Part shown: one piece after another, positions 32,457-45,430 of the stretch
How the letters are laid out: the number at the start of each line of letters is the position of its first letter
How positions within the stretch are numbered: position 1 is the first letter of the stretch
Source: Adiantum capillus-veneris
Taxonomy: Eukaryota > Streptophyta > Polypodiopsida > Polypodiales > Pteridaceae
DNA length: 64,000 bases
NCBI GenBank assembly: GCA_014529385.2
Contig: CM043957.1
Location: 65,950,003 to 66,014,002 of the forward strand
Reading direction: 5' to 3'
Notes under the pieces: generated by a model
The model's input: only the letters and a program-made list of their open reading frames with translations
What the model was told of the DNA's origin: nothing
Database searches by the model: none
Translations under genes and position numbers: made by a program

Positions 32457-33580
32457 ATGGATGATAATCAATTTCTTTCTTCCTTGGATCCCAAGCAAAG
32501 GAGGCGGTATGAGGAGCGTCATCGCTCTAGAGCACCGTCACGTCGTTTCACTCCTTCAACATCTCCCTCTGTTTCGGAGTGATCGGCATGCTTCGAGAGT
32601 TTGGTGTCGACTAGATTATCCACACACTCTTCTAGGCATCGATGCTCTAGTGGTGGTGGCGGCGGTTGTTGTGGAGATACCACCACTAATGCTTTGACAC
32701 CGCGTCATAGTCGACGAGATTCCTTACCTTCCCCTTCTTTGCTCACCCCCACACCAGCCACGGCATTGTCCTCTACTCCATGTTTTGTGCGGATTTTGGC
32801 CGTTCCTTGCTACACACCACTTGGTACTCCTCCGGGAGTCACCCCAATTGACACTCCTTGTGTTGGAACACAGACTCCACTGGAGACACCTGTCATCGAT
32901 ACCCCCATTGAGACTCTAGTGGAGACCCATGCCGAAACACCCAGGTTCACGCGTCACAAGCAAGAGGGCTTGCGGTACTCGATCGACATCAGCGGTAGCA
33001 TCATCTTGGATGATAAAAGCAAGAAGATGATCTCGTGCATGCGGGGCCTTTGCTCTCAGGTGTTTTGACACTATATACTAAACACCTGGAGTGAAGTGTC
33101 AAATAGATTAAAAGACAGAGTCATCAACATGCTGCATGACGATTTTCTTGTGCCAAGTCGGGATGAGCACTTCAATGAAGACCTGATGAAGGTGCACATG
33201 CACAAATACTGCAATCACAAGCGTTTTGAAGTACAAAAAGCAATAAAGAATAGGTGGAACAATCTAGATTGACTGGCCAAAGAAGATTGGAAGAATGCAA
33301 AGCAAGCAGCCCATGAGAATCCTGACAAAAGGTGCACATGCACAAATACTGCAATCACAAGCGTTTTGAAGTGCAAACAGCAATAAAGCATAGGTGGAAC
33401 AATCTAGATTGGCTGGCCAAAGAAGATTGGAAGAATGCAAAGCGAGAAGCCCATGAGAATCCTGACAAGTGGAAGCAATAAAAGGAGGTAGCCAAAGCGC
33501 GAGTAGAGGCAGGGAGCTCACGCCACTTGGAGAGCGACTGGTGGGCATTGTTTGAGGCTGATTTTATAAGTGTTTTTGCA
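32457..33580 (+). pseudogene. CACTA C second gene, TNPA / Transposase_24-like
   Basis: ATG at 32457 begins MDDNQFLSSLDPKQRRRYEE. A Ser/Thr/Pro-rich stretch with many TP and ETP repeats follows (32720-32950), then a region typical of plant En/Spm second proteins: WSEVSNRLKDRVINMLHDDF, HKYCNHKRFEVQKAIKNRW and ENPDKWKQ. In CACTA elements this gene encodes a DNA-binding protein for the subterminal repeats. Stops at 32580 and 33061 and a 140-bp tandem duplication break it. Its position just downstream of TNP2 fits. Confidence 0.6.
33191..33470 (+). repeat. 140-bp direct tandem duplication inside TNPA-like gene
   Basis: GGTGCACATGCACAAATACT at 33191 recurs at 33331, and the whole 140-bp unit matches with a few substitutions. 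140 is not a multiple of three, so the copy shifts the frame. Confidence 0.92.
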
Positions 33581-33930
33581 TTTCTCTTTAGGTTTGGTAC
33601 TTATGGATAATTGTACTTTTAAATTATAACAAGCACAAGTATGCGGACAGAAAGGGCTTAAATACCCTTATGGACATTCTTAGTTCTTCTTCTGGCATGG
33701 TTAGTATTTCACTTTACTCTCTTACATCTGTTGTATTTTAATGATAAGCTAGAAAATAGATTGTTTTGTAATTATATGTTTATACTTACAGAAAGTCTTA
33801 TTGTTTTTTTCTACAAAATCTGATAAATTTGCCGCTTGGACGTGATGAGACTTCTAATTAGATAACGTCAATCTAGATGTAGCCAGATAGCACTAGTTTT
33901 CTTTTGTCATAGCATGTAATGAGATGACGT
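33581..33930 (+). other. Spacer before solo LTR
   Basis: AT-rich. A possible exon piece with KYADRKGLNTLMDIL lies at about 33640-33685, and a splice-acceptor-like TTTATACTTACAG at 33779-33791. Ends in ACGT (33927-33930), the duplicated target of the solo LTR. Confidence 0.4.
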
Positions 33931-36485
33931 CAAGGCGGTCCAGGGTGGGCAACAAGAGAGGCGACCTCTAAACACCCCTCAAGGCTCCCGTGCTGCTCAA
34001 TTGGGCCTAGGGCAACCACAAGAATAACACAACAACCAAACCACAGCCAAACCCAAACAAGATAGGGGCACCACCTAGCTAGAGAGCGAACTAGGACACA
34101 AAAGAGGAGAATCCCTTAGCAATACAAGCAAGAAGGAAGGGTGCACTATCACTAATTTAAATGCTACAAATACACACACCAAACACACAAGAAAGAGAGA
34201 GATCTTTGTGCAAGAATTTAGCTTCAATTTTAATGATTGACGTGGGTGTATGAACAGCTTGGAGGAGAGTCAAGAGACACGATTAAGTTTGATGATGTTG
34301 CAATCTACACATTATCTTAGGGTTATGGGAGACCTCTCACCATACAACCCTCTTATAATGTTTTCCCAAGCAACGAAAACAAACACAAGAGCTCTTGAGT
34401 CACATACAAGCAGATGCTACAAAAGAATCTCAAAATGAAAACGCGTCACCTTAAACCAATGAGATGAGGTTGCCAAGCGTGAATTGGAGAGAGTCAAGAG
34501 AGTTTTGACCCACGATTTGCACCCAACTTATTGATTAAATTGATGCGCAAGAGTAGGTACAACTTTCATTGGAAGTTATGAATCACTCACTCCCTTGCGA
34601 TGTTACAACTAGCTCAAAGAAGCTTTCCTATACATCACATGTGATGGTGCATAGAGAGCTCACTCTCACTCCCTAAAACTAAGATGGTGGATGGCACGCT
34701 CAAAGTAGTGAGCAATAGTGAAGGGATCCTTTCTCTTTACAAAGGGAGAAGGGCTCTATTTATAGGTGAGAAGAGCTCTTATTAGGATTATACCTAATCA
34801 ACATTTTCATAGAAAACCATGTTTATGAAATTTTTTATATGTTCTTATGAGAGTGGGGCTCTCTTGTCTCTTGAGTCACATGGATGTGGGCTCAAGAGGA
34901 GATAATTTTTGAGGTGAAATAGAGAAGATTCTAGAGAGGTGAGTGATTTTTGTGTGAGGTTGCCTACTCCACGGTAGAGTAGAGTGGGTGCAATTTACAA
35001 AAAAAAAGGGTTAGCAGTTAGTGTTAGTAGTTTGAAGTTAGTAGGATGGGGTAAAATTACATGGCATATGCACTCAAGGTGCATTATATAATTTATACAA
35101 TGATAAAAAGTAAAAGAAGGATGAGAATATACACAATTTGGTGGAAACCACAAGATGTAAATGAAATTTTCCCCCTTCTCCTCCAGTGAATGAAGCAGAA
35201 CTTTGTCGGTGCAGTTCTTGTGACCATAGGGAAGTTGAATTCTCCATGATCAAACTCCTCCTTTTGCAGGGCTTGAGCTTGGTTATTTGTTGATTTTTTC
35301 TCTTTTTATGAAAGGATGAAGAGGTTATGGTAATATGAATTTGATTCTAGAGAGAGAAATTGAGCTATATGTGTGTAGAGATGATAATCTTTTGAGCTAT
35401 GGAGTAAGGAGAGGAAGTGGGAAAGGAGGTGAGAGAAGACTATGGGTTACTTTGTGAGAAAAGTGGGCAGACTCGGGTCCACTAAAAAAATCATAGCTCA
35501 CCGGTGGTTGCTACAAAAATCACCAAAATTTTTGAGGTGATTATTCAGTTTTTGTTCCACATTTTCTCTTTTGACCACCGCTCCAAATTTGGAGTGGAGA
35601 TGGGTGCCAAAAATCTCACCAAAAAGCCTACTTTTTATGCCTGCAAAAGTCATTTAGTGGCCCCCTCCTTTGTTGAATTTGTATAATGCATCCAAGAGTG
35701 AGCCCCTCCTTTGTCATATCATAATACAAAGTATCCAAGTTGCCATTTACACATGCATGGAGGAGGATTATTGGTGAATAAAGCAATATATACACGGTGG
35801 GACTAGTGTATGGACTATTCATGGATTTTAGCTCAATGAGCACATGGTGTTAAAATAATGAGTTAAAAAATAAAATAAAAATATGGAGGAATTATGGATA
35901 TGGAAAGATATTGGAATCATATGATATGGTCCTTCTTTGTATTATTTTGAGTGAAAGAGGAAAAGGTATACAAGTAAATAAAAATAATATAATAAACATG
36001 ACTAAGAAAGTAGAAATCAATTTTTTTGTTTTCACGAGGGTGAGGGTGAAAATGTGGGGGTGATTTGTATAAAAGAAAAATATGAGGTTAGAGTATGTAC
36101 ACATTGGCAAAAAATACACTTATGGTGCAAGAGGATGAAAGAAGGCATACGCAGGTTTAATAAAACACACACCTAAGTATAAATATTTAAATAAAATACA
36201 AAAATAATTATAAAAACCCTTAAATTTGGGCCATATATACAATGTAATATTTACACACAAATGGGCCATAATATATTTTATTTTTTTTCTTTTTATTTTT
36301 TATTTTTGGCTCGACTTGCCCAGTGACTAGCTAGCTGAGGGTTTTAAGAAGATATGGGAAAAGCCCCCTAACTCACACACGCCTATGTACAATGAAAAGG
36401 TAAGAATAGTTACAGTGTTTAAGTGATTTTGGTAGGGTGGGATAACTCACTATGGCAATTACGGAGAGCCGAAAAACGGCTATCA
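33931..36485 (-). repeat. Solo LTR (2555 bp) of the E3 family
   Basis: It aligns as reverse complement with the E3 5' LTR (53445-56061) from end to end. It ends GGCTATCA at 36485, matching the E3 LTR start TGATAGCC. ACGT flanks it on both sides (33927-33930 and 36486-36489), so it is a complete insertion reduced by LTR recombination. A TATA box, CTATAAATAG on the minus strand, lies at 34755-34764. The outer tip reads CA where TG is expected at 33931, a decayed terminus. Open frames within are not genes. Confidence 0.88.
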
Positions 36486-36489
36486 ACGT

Positions 36490-37389
36490 GTGTACTTTTG
36501 GAGCTATATATAGCTCACTCTACTCAACTTGGTCTCACCTATACATTTGTATCTTGTCACCAATATGAATCAATCTTTGGGAGCATACATGGTGTGTCTC
36601 TCTCTTTCTCTCTACATCTCAGAGTGGTAATGATCACGCAACGATTCAATCCATGGTAACAAAACAGAGTATGTGTCTGCGATTCGCATGTAAGATTCAA
36701 AAATACTACAAATCTTATTTTTTAGGATTGATTCTTGTTGATTGTGATTGTTTTGTGTTAAGAATAATCTGATTAGTATTTTGTGTGGCGTTTATTGCTA
36801 ATATATAATGAATCCTTGATTACGTTTTCTTGTTGATTTTTCTTTTGACACCCTAAACTTCGTCTCAATTTTTGGAAGTCTTCTGGTCAAAATTTGGAGA
36901 AACAAAAAAAGAACCATAGCTTTTCTCATCAAAACTTGTTCGTCTCCTCGAGCTCTTCGATTTGAATTCTAGGTTTGCATTAATTGGAGTTCACAACACA
37001 AAGTTATCTTGTTTTTACTACAATCGAGCTTGCTGTAGGTTTTGTTCTCGTGCGTCTTAGTGAAGCATTCGTGATCGTTTTTCTAATTTTGGCGTTAACT
37101 TTTTCGAGAAAATTTAGCTTTTTGCTATTTATATTGGGGCCGTCAATCTTTAGTCTCATGTGCGTCTCACGTTACTCTAGTTTGAGGACTCTTTTATTAT
37201 TAACGTCCCCTTTTTGTTGCTTTTTTGGGTGATGTTGCTTGCATATTTTGACGTTTATTGAGAATCCTTCTTAGGTTTATCATTGACAAAACAAAGTCGT
37301 CATATTTCTCTCGTCCTCTATTGCAGCCTTCATCATATATAGTGTACTGATTTTGTGATCTTATCTTATACGTCTTCTCACAACCAGAT
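36490..37389 (+). other. Probable copia 5' LTR remnant and leader
   Basis: A TATATATAG box lies at about 36509. A weak PBS-like ATGGTAACAAAACAG lies at 36653. T-rich DNA then leads to a gag start at 37390. No second LTR is present to confirm this. The solo LTR apparently landed in it. Confidence 0.4.
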
Positions 37390-39554
37390 ATGGCTATGAC
37401 TATTCTCATCAACGGTTTTCATTTTGGCCAGCGTTCTGCTCCTCCTTTCCAAGGCCAAGGATTTCCAGGTTGAAAAGAAAAGATGTTGTTAATTCTTGAA
37501 GGTGATGAACTCTCTGATATTGTCCTTGGAAATCGTGTATGTTCGCCTCAACCTATTGATATGGATCATGACAACATGCTTATCACTGAAGGACCTGTAT
37601 TTGAAGATTAGCATGTTGCGTATATGGATTGGCAAAATGACGTGAAAAAGAAACTCGTCAGTATATTCATTTTGCTCTTACTGATTCCCTTTTTCTTGAT
37701 ATGTATGAACTTCCTACTTTTCACGATGTATGAACGTACCTTATTGCAAACTTTCTGAAGAAATATGTTACAAAAATACTTTATTTGAGAGGTTTGCTTA
37801 ACAAGTTACAATATGAAGTTGGTACTTCCATGATAGGACAAATTAAGCCTTTCAAATCCATTATTAACCAACTTGCTGCTGCCGGTGATCCTGTTCCACA
37901 AAAACACCTGATTACACTTCTCCTTGAAACGGTGAAGGACTCTTCTTATGATAACATTGTTACCATTCTTTCTAATCAAGATGGTCTCAATTTTGACCAA
38001 GCCTGCATGTCTTTAATTGAATACTCTCAGCGTAAAGAACGATGTAATGTTGTTCATGATACAACAATGATTTCACAAGAGGAGAATGAGTCACAACAGA
38101 TGGAACGTGCTTTTTGTGCTCAAAGGCGTCCACTTCAACGAGAAAACCACAAAGGTGGCCGTCATAGTAATATTTAATTTCTCTCATCTCAAATTCCCTA
38201 ATAATCAATTTTCTTACTGCAATAGAAATGGCCATACTGAAGATGATTGTTGGACACGTCAGTATGATGAAGAACACCATATTACCACTAAGCAACCACG
38301 TTTATCTAGAGATTCTTCTTCTTCTTGTGAATATTGTGGACGATCTGATCATCCCACTCATATGTGTTATAAGTGTTGATTCGACACAGATCGTAAAAGA
38401 GCATATACTAGTGAACATCAAAACAATATTGTACTAGAAACAAGCTGCGTTCTATGTTCATTTGCTCTAGACGGAATACTTTATGTATGTGATGGATCAC
38501 TTTTTATTGTCGATTCTAGTGCTACAAGAAATATAACATATCAGTCTAGGTGTTTCCATAACTACAATACACTACCAGTTTAACATGTTGTTTATCTTGC
38601 TAATGATATGACTTATCAAGTAAAGGGTATTGGAGATTTATATCTTGGTACTCAAATTTTGCGAGGAGTATTACATGTACTAGATCTTCAACATAATATT
38701 ATTTTAGTTGCTAGACTTGTTGATCTTGGTCTCTTCGTTGGATTTGACCAAATGCCAAATTGAGAAAGATGGAAAAACTATAGCCAGTGCTCCTCAAAAC
38801 GGTAATTTGTTTGAACTCTCTCTCAGTGATATTGTAGCAAATATTGTCACTATTCCAGGTCATCATGATTGCAAAGTATGGCATCACCGATTTGTTCATG
38901 CTGATTTCTCAAAACTCCTTGATCTTCAGCGTTGTGATCTTGTTCTTGGCATGGATCTTAAAGTTCATCCCCAGATGGGAATTTGTGACTTTTATGCTCT
39001 TGGAAAACATAATTGTAAATCCTTTCCTCTCTAAAATACAACTCATTCTCATGAAATATTGAGCCTTGTTCATACTGATATATGTGGACATCTACCTTCT
39101 TCAAGATCACAATATCGCTACTTCGTTACCTTCATTGATTATTTCTCACGGTATACGACTATATTTCTACTTAGACAAAAATTTGAGGCCTTATCTGTTT
39201 TCAAACAATTCTACAAGGCTGCGGAACTTCAAATTGTTCTCGTCTCAAGAAGCTTCGTAGTGACAATGAAGGCAAATATGTTTCTCAAGAGTTTGTGAAT
39301 TATTGTGCTGACAGTGCAATTCATCATGAACACACTATTCCATATTCACCTCAGCAAAACGGCGTTGCTGAAAAAAAAATCGCACTAGTTTCAATGCTGT
39401 AAGATGTATGCTGATTTATTATGGGTTATCTCGTGTTTTTTGGGTTGAAGCTACTTTGACAACAATATTTATTCATAATCATCTTCCTACTACTCCACCC
39501 TCTGGTAAGATACCCATCACAACATGGATAGGTGACATTCCTTTTGTATCTCAT
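37390..39554 (+). pseudogene. Ty1/copia gag-pol, truncated after integrase
   Basis: Gag starts MAMTILINGFHFGQRSAPPF, has KEKMLLILEGDELSDIVLG after a stop, and keeps a good stretch at 37785-38177 (IKPFKSIINQLAAAGDPVPQ; LITLLLETVKDSSYDNIV). Zinc-knuckle pairs are CNRNGHTEDDC and CEYCGRSDHPTHMC (38219-38375). Protease has VDSSATRNIT (DSGA changed to DSSA). The pre-integrase KVWHHRFVHADF and integrase LVHTDICGHLPSSRSQYRYF and [16 protein letters not shown] follow, frameshifted. The copia order PR-INT-RT would require RT next, but at about 39555 the sequence becomes gypsy RT. Confidence 0.85.
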
Positions 39555-40860
39555 TTTCGAACCTCATCTCCATTTTGTTCACCCTTGTTATTAGTGCAAA
39601 AGAAATACGACACATATCATATGTGTGTCGACTATAGAGCACTAAATAGGATCACTATCCAGAATAAGTTTCCTATTCCACGGGTAGAAGACCTATTTGA
39701 TAAGCTACAAGGGTTGACCTACTTCAGTAGGATTGACCTAAAAAGTGGCTACCATCAAATAAGGATAGTTGTTCAAGACATTGTAAAGACCACATTTTGC
39801 ACTACGTTTGGTCTTTATGAGTACATTGTCATGCCACATTTAACCGCTTGATGGAGAAGCTATTCAGGCCTCACCAAACCCTTACTAGACTGTTCTTTGA
39901 TGATATAATCATCTACTCTAATTCACTAGACGCAAATAAGCACCACCTCTATGTAATATTTCAAGTTTTATGAGAGAATAAATTTTATATTAATCGAAAG
40001 AAAAGTGAATTTTTCTTACAAGAGATTCAGTATTTAGGTCACATTATCTCTCAAGATGGCATCCAAATGGATCCATGAAAGCTAGAGGTAATAAAAGAAT
40101 GGCCTAATCCATGGAATCTACATGAACTTAGAATCTTTATAGGTATGTGTACATACTATAGATGCTTCATAGAAAAGTTCTCACAAATTGTGGGACCATT
40201 ACATGACCTAACAAAGAAAAACGTTAGGTATATATGGTCCACCAAGGAGAACAATGCTTTTGAAAATCTTAAAGAGAAGCTTATCTCTCAACCTGTGCCA
40301 TTACACACACTACCGGATCTCTCAAAGCCATTTGAGGTCCAATGCGACGCTTGTGGTGGTTCCCTTCTTGGAGCTATATTGCTCCACGAAGGGCACGCCA
40401 TAGCCTAAGAAAGTCAAAGGGTCGACCCTGTTGAGAAATCTCTAGGCATATATGAGAAGGAACTCTTAGCAGTTCTACATGCTCTAGACTCGCGGAAGCA
40501 CTATTTATTAGGGACTCCTTTCATTCTGCAAACGGATCACCAAAGCCTTAAGTACTTCATGATGCAGACCAAGCTCTCTGACAAACAAATGAGGTGGGAA
40601 AATTCTCTTCGCAATTTCATTTTCATATTGCTCACATTGCTGGAAAGCATAATCAAGTAGCCAACGCACTCTCAAGAGTACCAAGAGTAAATGCGGTTTC
40701 CATAACAACTCACAATGATCTATCTTCTATGATAGATGAGTACGCTATTGATCCCCATTTTAGAGATGTGATTTCAGCCCTTGCACTAGGGAAAAAAGAA
40801 GATCCATTTACCCTACAAGATGGTTATCTTCTCTATGGAAATCGGACTATGTGTTACTAG
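39555..40860 (+). pseudogene. Chromovirus (Ty3/gypsy) reverse transcriptase and RNase H
   Basis: RT motifs: SSPFCSPLLLVQKK, MCVDYRALNRITIQNKFPIP, FSRIDLKSGYHQIRI and YEYIVMP. A small deletion follows, then LTRLFFDDIIIYSNSLDAN with the catalytic DD, LGHIISQDGIQMDP and a stop. RNase H keeps CDACGG, YEKELLAVLHAL and LQTDHQSLKY, all three acidic sites, unlike the Tat elements here. HIAGKHNQVANALSRVPR ends the domain (40628-40685), shifted by one frame. Confidence 0.88.
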
Positions 40861-42000
40861 CTCACTACGTGAGAAAGTAATGTATAAATCTCCTGCTCCT
40901 CCTTATGCGGTGCATAAGGAGGAGCATAGAGGTGCATAGAGGGATTCAGTCTACCATAAAAGGGATAGAAACATATTTCTATTGGCTTTCTATCAAAGAA
41001 AACATACAAGAGTATGTTTCAAAATGTGTGGTATGCCAAAAGATGAAGTTTGATAGAGGGAAGCAATTTGGATTGCTTTAATCTTTGCCAATCCCTAATT
41101 CACCGTGGGAGATCATATCCATGGATTTTATCTTTGGATTACCGAAGTCTATCCATGGGAATACAGGATTATGGATGATAGTAGACAGGTTTAGGTAACA
41201 AGCACATTTCATACTTGTCAAAAAGACTATCAAAGCCCATAAAATGGAAATCCTTTTTATATCACAAATCTTCAAGTACCACGGCTTGCCAGTGTCCATA
41301 GTGTCGGATAGAGATCCTAGAATGACTAGTAATTCCTGGAAGGGTCTCTTTGAGAATTTAGATACAAGGCTAAACATCTCATTGACCTATCATCCCATGT
41401 CATGACCAAAGTGAAACAGCTAACCTAACCATTCTTGATCTACTAAAAGCTTATGTCACAGAAGTAGATCAAAAGTCCCAATGGGAGAAGTACTTACCCT
41501 TAGTGGAGTATGCTTACAATAACATTGTACATACTTCCATGGGAAAAGCACCTTTTGAGGTGATAGAGGGAAGATCAAAGCGTCCCTTGTACATGGGAAG
41601 ATCTTTGCTGCAGATAAATATAGCTTAGACCTCAAGAATCTTTCCAAAAGATTAAGGATTCTACATCCATCTCTCAGCAAAGGAAAAAGGCTGCTACTGA
41701 TAAGCATAGAAGAGCCCTAGCCTTTCAACAAAATGATTGGATCTTGCTTAAGTTTCCCAAGGCAGGATTAAGGCACACAACTGGCAAGAATCCTACGGGA
41801 CACCAAAAGTACTATGCTTAGTTAGAAAAAAGGTACTATGGTCCCTTTCAAATTCTTAGGCCAATCAATGAGATGGCCTATCAATGCAAGTTGCCCAATC
41901 ATTGGCTCATACAAAATGATTTCCACATGAGGCTACTAAAGCCTCACAAAGGAGAGCCACCTGAAGAAGCAATTATTCAAGACCCATTGGAGATCGAAGA
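40861..42000 (+). pseudogene. Chromovirus integrase, heavily decayed
   Basis: Pieces in several frames: the zinc-region tail FKMCGMPKDEV-like text at 41020, [16 protein letters not shown]-like core at 41100-41150, a core tail with EYAYNNIVHTSMGKAPFEV (41507-41565), then LRHTTGKNPTGHQ and YYGPFQILRPINEMAYQCK (GPY/F, 41833-41890). Stops are frequent. Confidence 0.75.
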
Positions 42001-42345
42001 CCAAGAAGAGGTGTTGCAGCCTGAGTCCATTCTCCGACACGAAGACAAGGTATTACGAGGCGGTAAGACTATCCGACAATATCTTATCAAGTTTAAAAAT
42101 TATCCTTTTGAAGATGCTAGATTGATGCAAGGCATACGATTAAAGGAGATCAAAGACCAAGAAGAGGTGTTGCAGCCCGAGTCCATTCTCCGACACGAAG
42201 AAAAGGTATTACGAGGCGGTAAGACTATCTGACGATATCTTATCAGGTTTAAAAATTATCCTTTTGGAGATGCTAGATGGATGCAAGGCATACAATTAAA
42301 GGATAACCTAAACCTTGTCAATGCTTACATTGATTCCCTAGGGTA
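42001..42345 (+). pseudogene. Tandem duplicated chromodomain of the chromovirus
   Basis: Copy 1 (42001-42156) and copy 2 (42157-42312) are 156 bp each, 52 codons, in frame. Both read PESILRHE(D/E)KVLRGGKTI then YLI(K/R)FKNYPF, which fits a chromodomain (P-ILxxR-RG-VxQYLVKWKxYP). Copy 2 has a TGA after GGKTI. The chromodomain follows integrase and is thought to guide integration to marked chromatin. A double one is unusual. Confidence 0.75.
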
Positions 42346-42700
42346 AGAAAATGTAAATATGCATAAAAAAACAAGGTTTTTGTCTTATAAGACTCTCTTT
42401 TTCTTTATTGTGCACAAATTTTAATAGGTATGCATGCTAAGGATCATGTTTGTGGAGACGACGTCTCCCGAACACCAAGTTCAGCTTGTCACTCTACTAT
42501 GGAAGATTGATATGGACTAATGTGCAGACATGCTTGTGCTAGCTAACGCTCTCAAGCACCAAATAGACTAGTCATCCATTCTGGGATGATGTCGTAGGGC
42601 AAAATAGGGTTCCTCTACCTGCTAGCAAATGGACTAATGACTAGGATTTATCTTCTCTACCTCATATTCCAGGACAACTATGATTTCAAGAGAGAGGTAA

Positions 42701-44272
42701 TGTCCGAAAAACTAATATCTAATACTCCCAAATGATTTTCTCATGTTAAACTAATCATTTAATATGGGAAAATACCAGGCGAGTAAAAGCTAGAATATTG
42801 GTAAGACTGCTAGACCGGTCTTTGTCAAAGATCCAAAGGAGTGAAAATAGGGATTCAAAGGGGGACAACTTGCAAAAGAGCAATGTGCTTCAATGGGGCT
42901 TAAAAGACCTAGGGTTCATCAACTCCATTAAGACTTCCATAGGCTAAGGTTCCAAAAAATAAATCTTTTATCTAATGGCGAAAGCAAGGGGAATTTGATG
43001 GTCATGGGAAGACTAAAAAGTCTTCCCACATCCCTAGGAAGGAGGGTACGAGCCCATATTGTAGGGGATGAGAGAGAATCACACACACTCTCCAAGGCTC
43101 TCCCTTTACACAAAGGGAATACTGGACACATGTCAAGCTCCTAGGCCAATTGCACCCAACCATCCCTCAAATCCTATTGGATGGCCATATAGGTGGACCA
43201 ATGAGAATTAGGCTAGAGTAAATCTAGTCTAATCGATTTAAAAATGGTTGATAAAAGAAACAATAGAAAGTAAGCTCCCTAGAGGACTACTAGACATTCT
43301 ACCAAGGGGTCTAATGAGTATCCAACAGCCCAATGGCTTACCTGATTCCTATGGCCCAGAAGACAAAAAGGTCCAATGAGAGTTTAGATGAATTAATTAA
43401 ATACCTAAATCTCTCACAAAAAGGGAAAGGGGGACACTTTTTAAAAGGCTACCAACTATGATTTTAATTTGTGATTGGCTAAGCTTTAGAGGAGCCAATG
43501 GGAGACCAACATGAGCATTTAGCAAGAGGGGTCGACCAACATGAGAGAAGGGGCTGCATTTTACACTAACACAATGCTACACACACACACACACACACAC
43601 ACAACTCATGTGTGCAAGAAGAACTCCATGTCCTTCTCCAAGCATTGAGAAGTAGAGGCCTACACCAACAACTCTTGGCTATGGAATGCAAATCCAACCA
43701 AGAGCCAAGCTTCAATGGCATGCTCATCTCCTCTACCATGCTAATTACTAAGCTAAGATATGCTATTAGAGTGATTATGTGAGGAAAATACTTCTTTCTC
43801 GTAAGATACCTCTTATTAATCTCAATCTATCCTCATTCCCTGCTAGCTCTCACCATTTTTGAAGGTGTGTGAGGTCTTGGGACTAAGGCTAGGGACACTA
43901 GGTGTGATTTTCAAGCATTATTTGGTGCATGAAGCTTCCATCTTCATTGCACCAATGAGTTTTGTCAAGGAATCGAACTTAAGAATTGTATTGTACAAAA
44001 GTCTCCTTTGATGCGAGAAGCTATATTACAAAGCCTTTATGGAGAGGGGACCGGCACCATGTAAATCGGGTCCTCAATTGTTTCAATTGTTCTACTTCTC
44101 TCTCTTTTCAAGTATTGTCAGTGCCAAATTAGCTAGGTGTCAATTGCTATGTTGCTTTCTCAATTAAGTACTCTCTCTATTCTCATTAGGAACTTGTTCT
44201 TAATGAAATGCTCACTATGTTATCAATTTCCACTACACACAAGTTATTAGCACATTAAATATTACAATACCC
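42701..44272 (+). repeat. Probable 3' LTR of the chromovirus
   Basis: Starts TGTCCGAAAAACTAATATC after the purine-rich AAGAGAGAGGTAA. The end is placed near TACAATACCCCA, by TG/CA only. No second LTR is in the window, so both limits are tentative. (AC)n lies at about 43579-43601. 42346-42700 is the 3' untranslated part with a hairpin GGAGACGACGTCTCC at 42454-42468. Confidence 0.4.
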
Positions 44273-45430
44273 CACTTAGAAAATACATGTGCTCCCATCA
44301 TAGGTCACAATGGCATACTATTATTTCTTGTCGGCATTTTTTTCTCATTGACATGCATTATATTGTTGAAAAAACTATTTTGCATTGGCAAATAGAGTTG
44401 GCCACCAGATGCCTACCATCAATATATATTTAACCATGATTTCATAGGAGAAGTGACCACCAACTAGACTTGTGTGTGCTTGTTCCAAAATAGGAAGATA
44501 CTCCTCTTCATTAACACATAATCAGAGCTGTTAGTCTTTTCCTTATTGATAGAGCTGATTCCTAATCACTGTATAGTTGGCTTCCTTAGTCTCTATTCCC
44601 CTTCTTTGTCTTTTACTCATGTCTTCTAAGAATATCGCTACAAGAGATCACCTAAATACCAGCATCAAATTACGGACCTTGGTGGCGGGTGTTGGTATAT
44701 GTGTAGCTAATTCTAGATGGAGAACCATTTTTAAAGAAATTAAATTTAAATTTTTGATGCCTATTTTTGCATGCATACGGACGCCTATTTAGATGCATAT
44801 TTTGATGTGCATTCCTATGATTCTATCAGCACTTGTACCAGCAAACTCTACAAAAACAGAACCTGCAAGTTTTTCCTGAGCATTTTTGCTCATTCCTTCT
44901 CCTCCTCCCTTGATCTTCTCCTCCTTGCTTGCTGCAGATATGCTACCATAGGGCTTGCGGGTATTGAGATTTCCACTCACACACTCCCCCTCATCAACAA
45001 GATAAGGTTCTTATCAAGATTCATAGTAGGCACTTTTGTGTGTGTGAGTAACGTAGTGTGTGTGTCTTTGGATGCTTGGTGACATTTCTTCAAGCTCAAA
45101 TAGGCTGCATGTGAGTGCCCTATCATTCTCTTCTCTTGTACACACACACACACACACACACACTTACATAAACATGCATGCAGATAAATAAAAATGCACA
45201 TTATTTTGTCAGTAATAAAAACCCTATGTACGATGCACACACACATTTTCCAAACAAAGAAAAAATTAGAAAATATAATTTTTGTTATTCTATAAATTTT
45301 ATTGATTAAAAATCATCATTAAAAAAGAAAGCTAATGACATTTGATCGTTTAAAAAAAAAACAGTTTGATTTATGCTTTTTTTAAATTAGTTTTACTATT
45401 TTTAGATAAATTAATTTAGAAATTAATAAA
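44273..45430. other. Spacer, no gene recognised
   Basis: Short open frames at 44577-45082 match no family. (CA)n is at about 45138-45165 and GT-rich DNA at 45038-45064. 45240-45430 is AT-rich. Confidence 0.6.
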
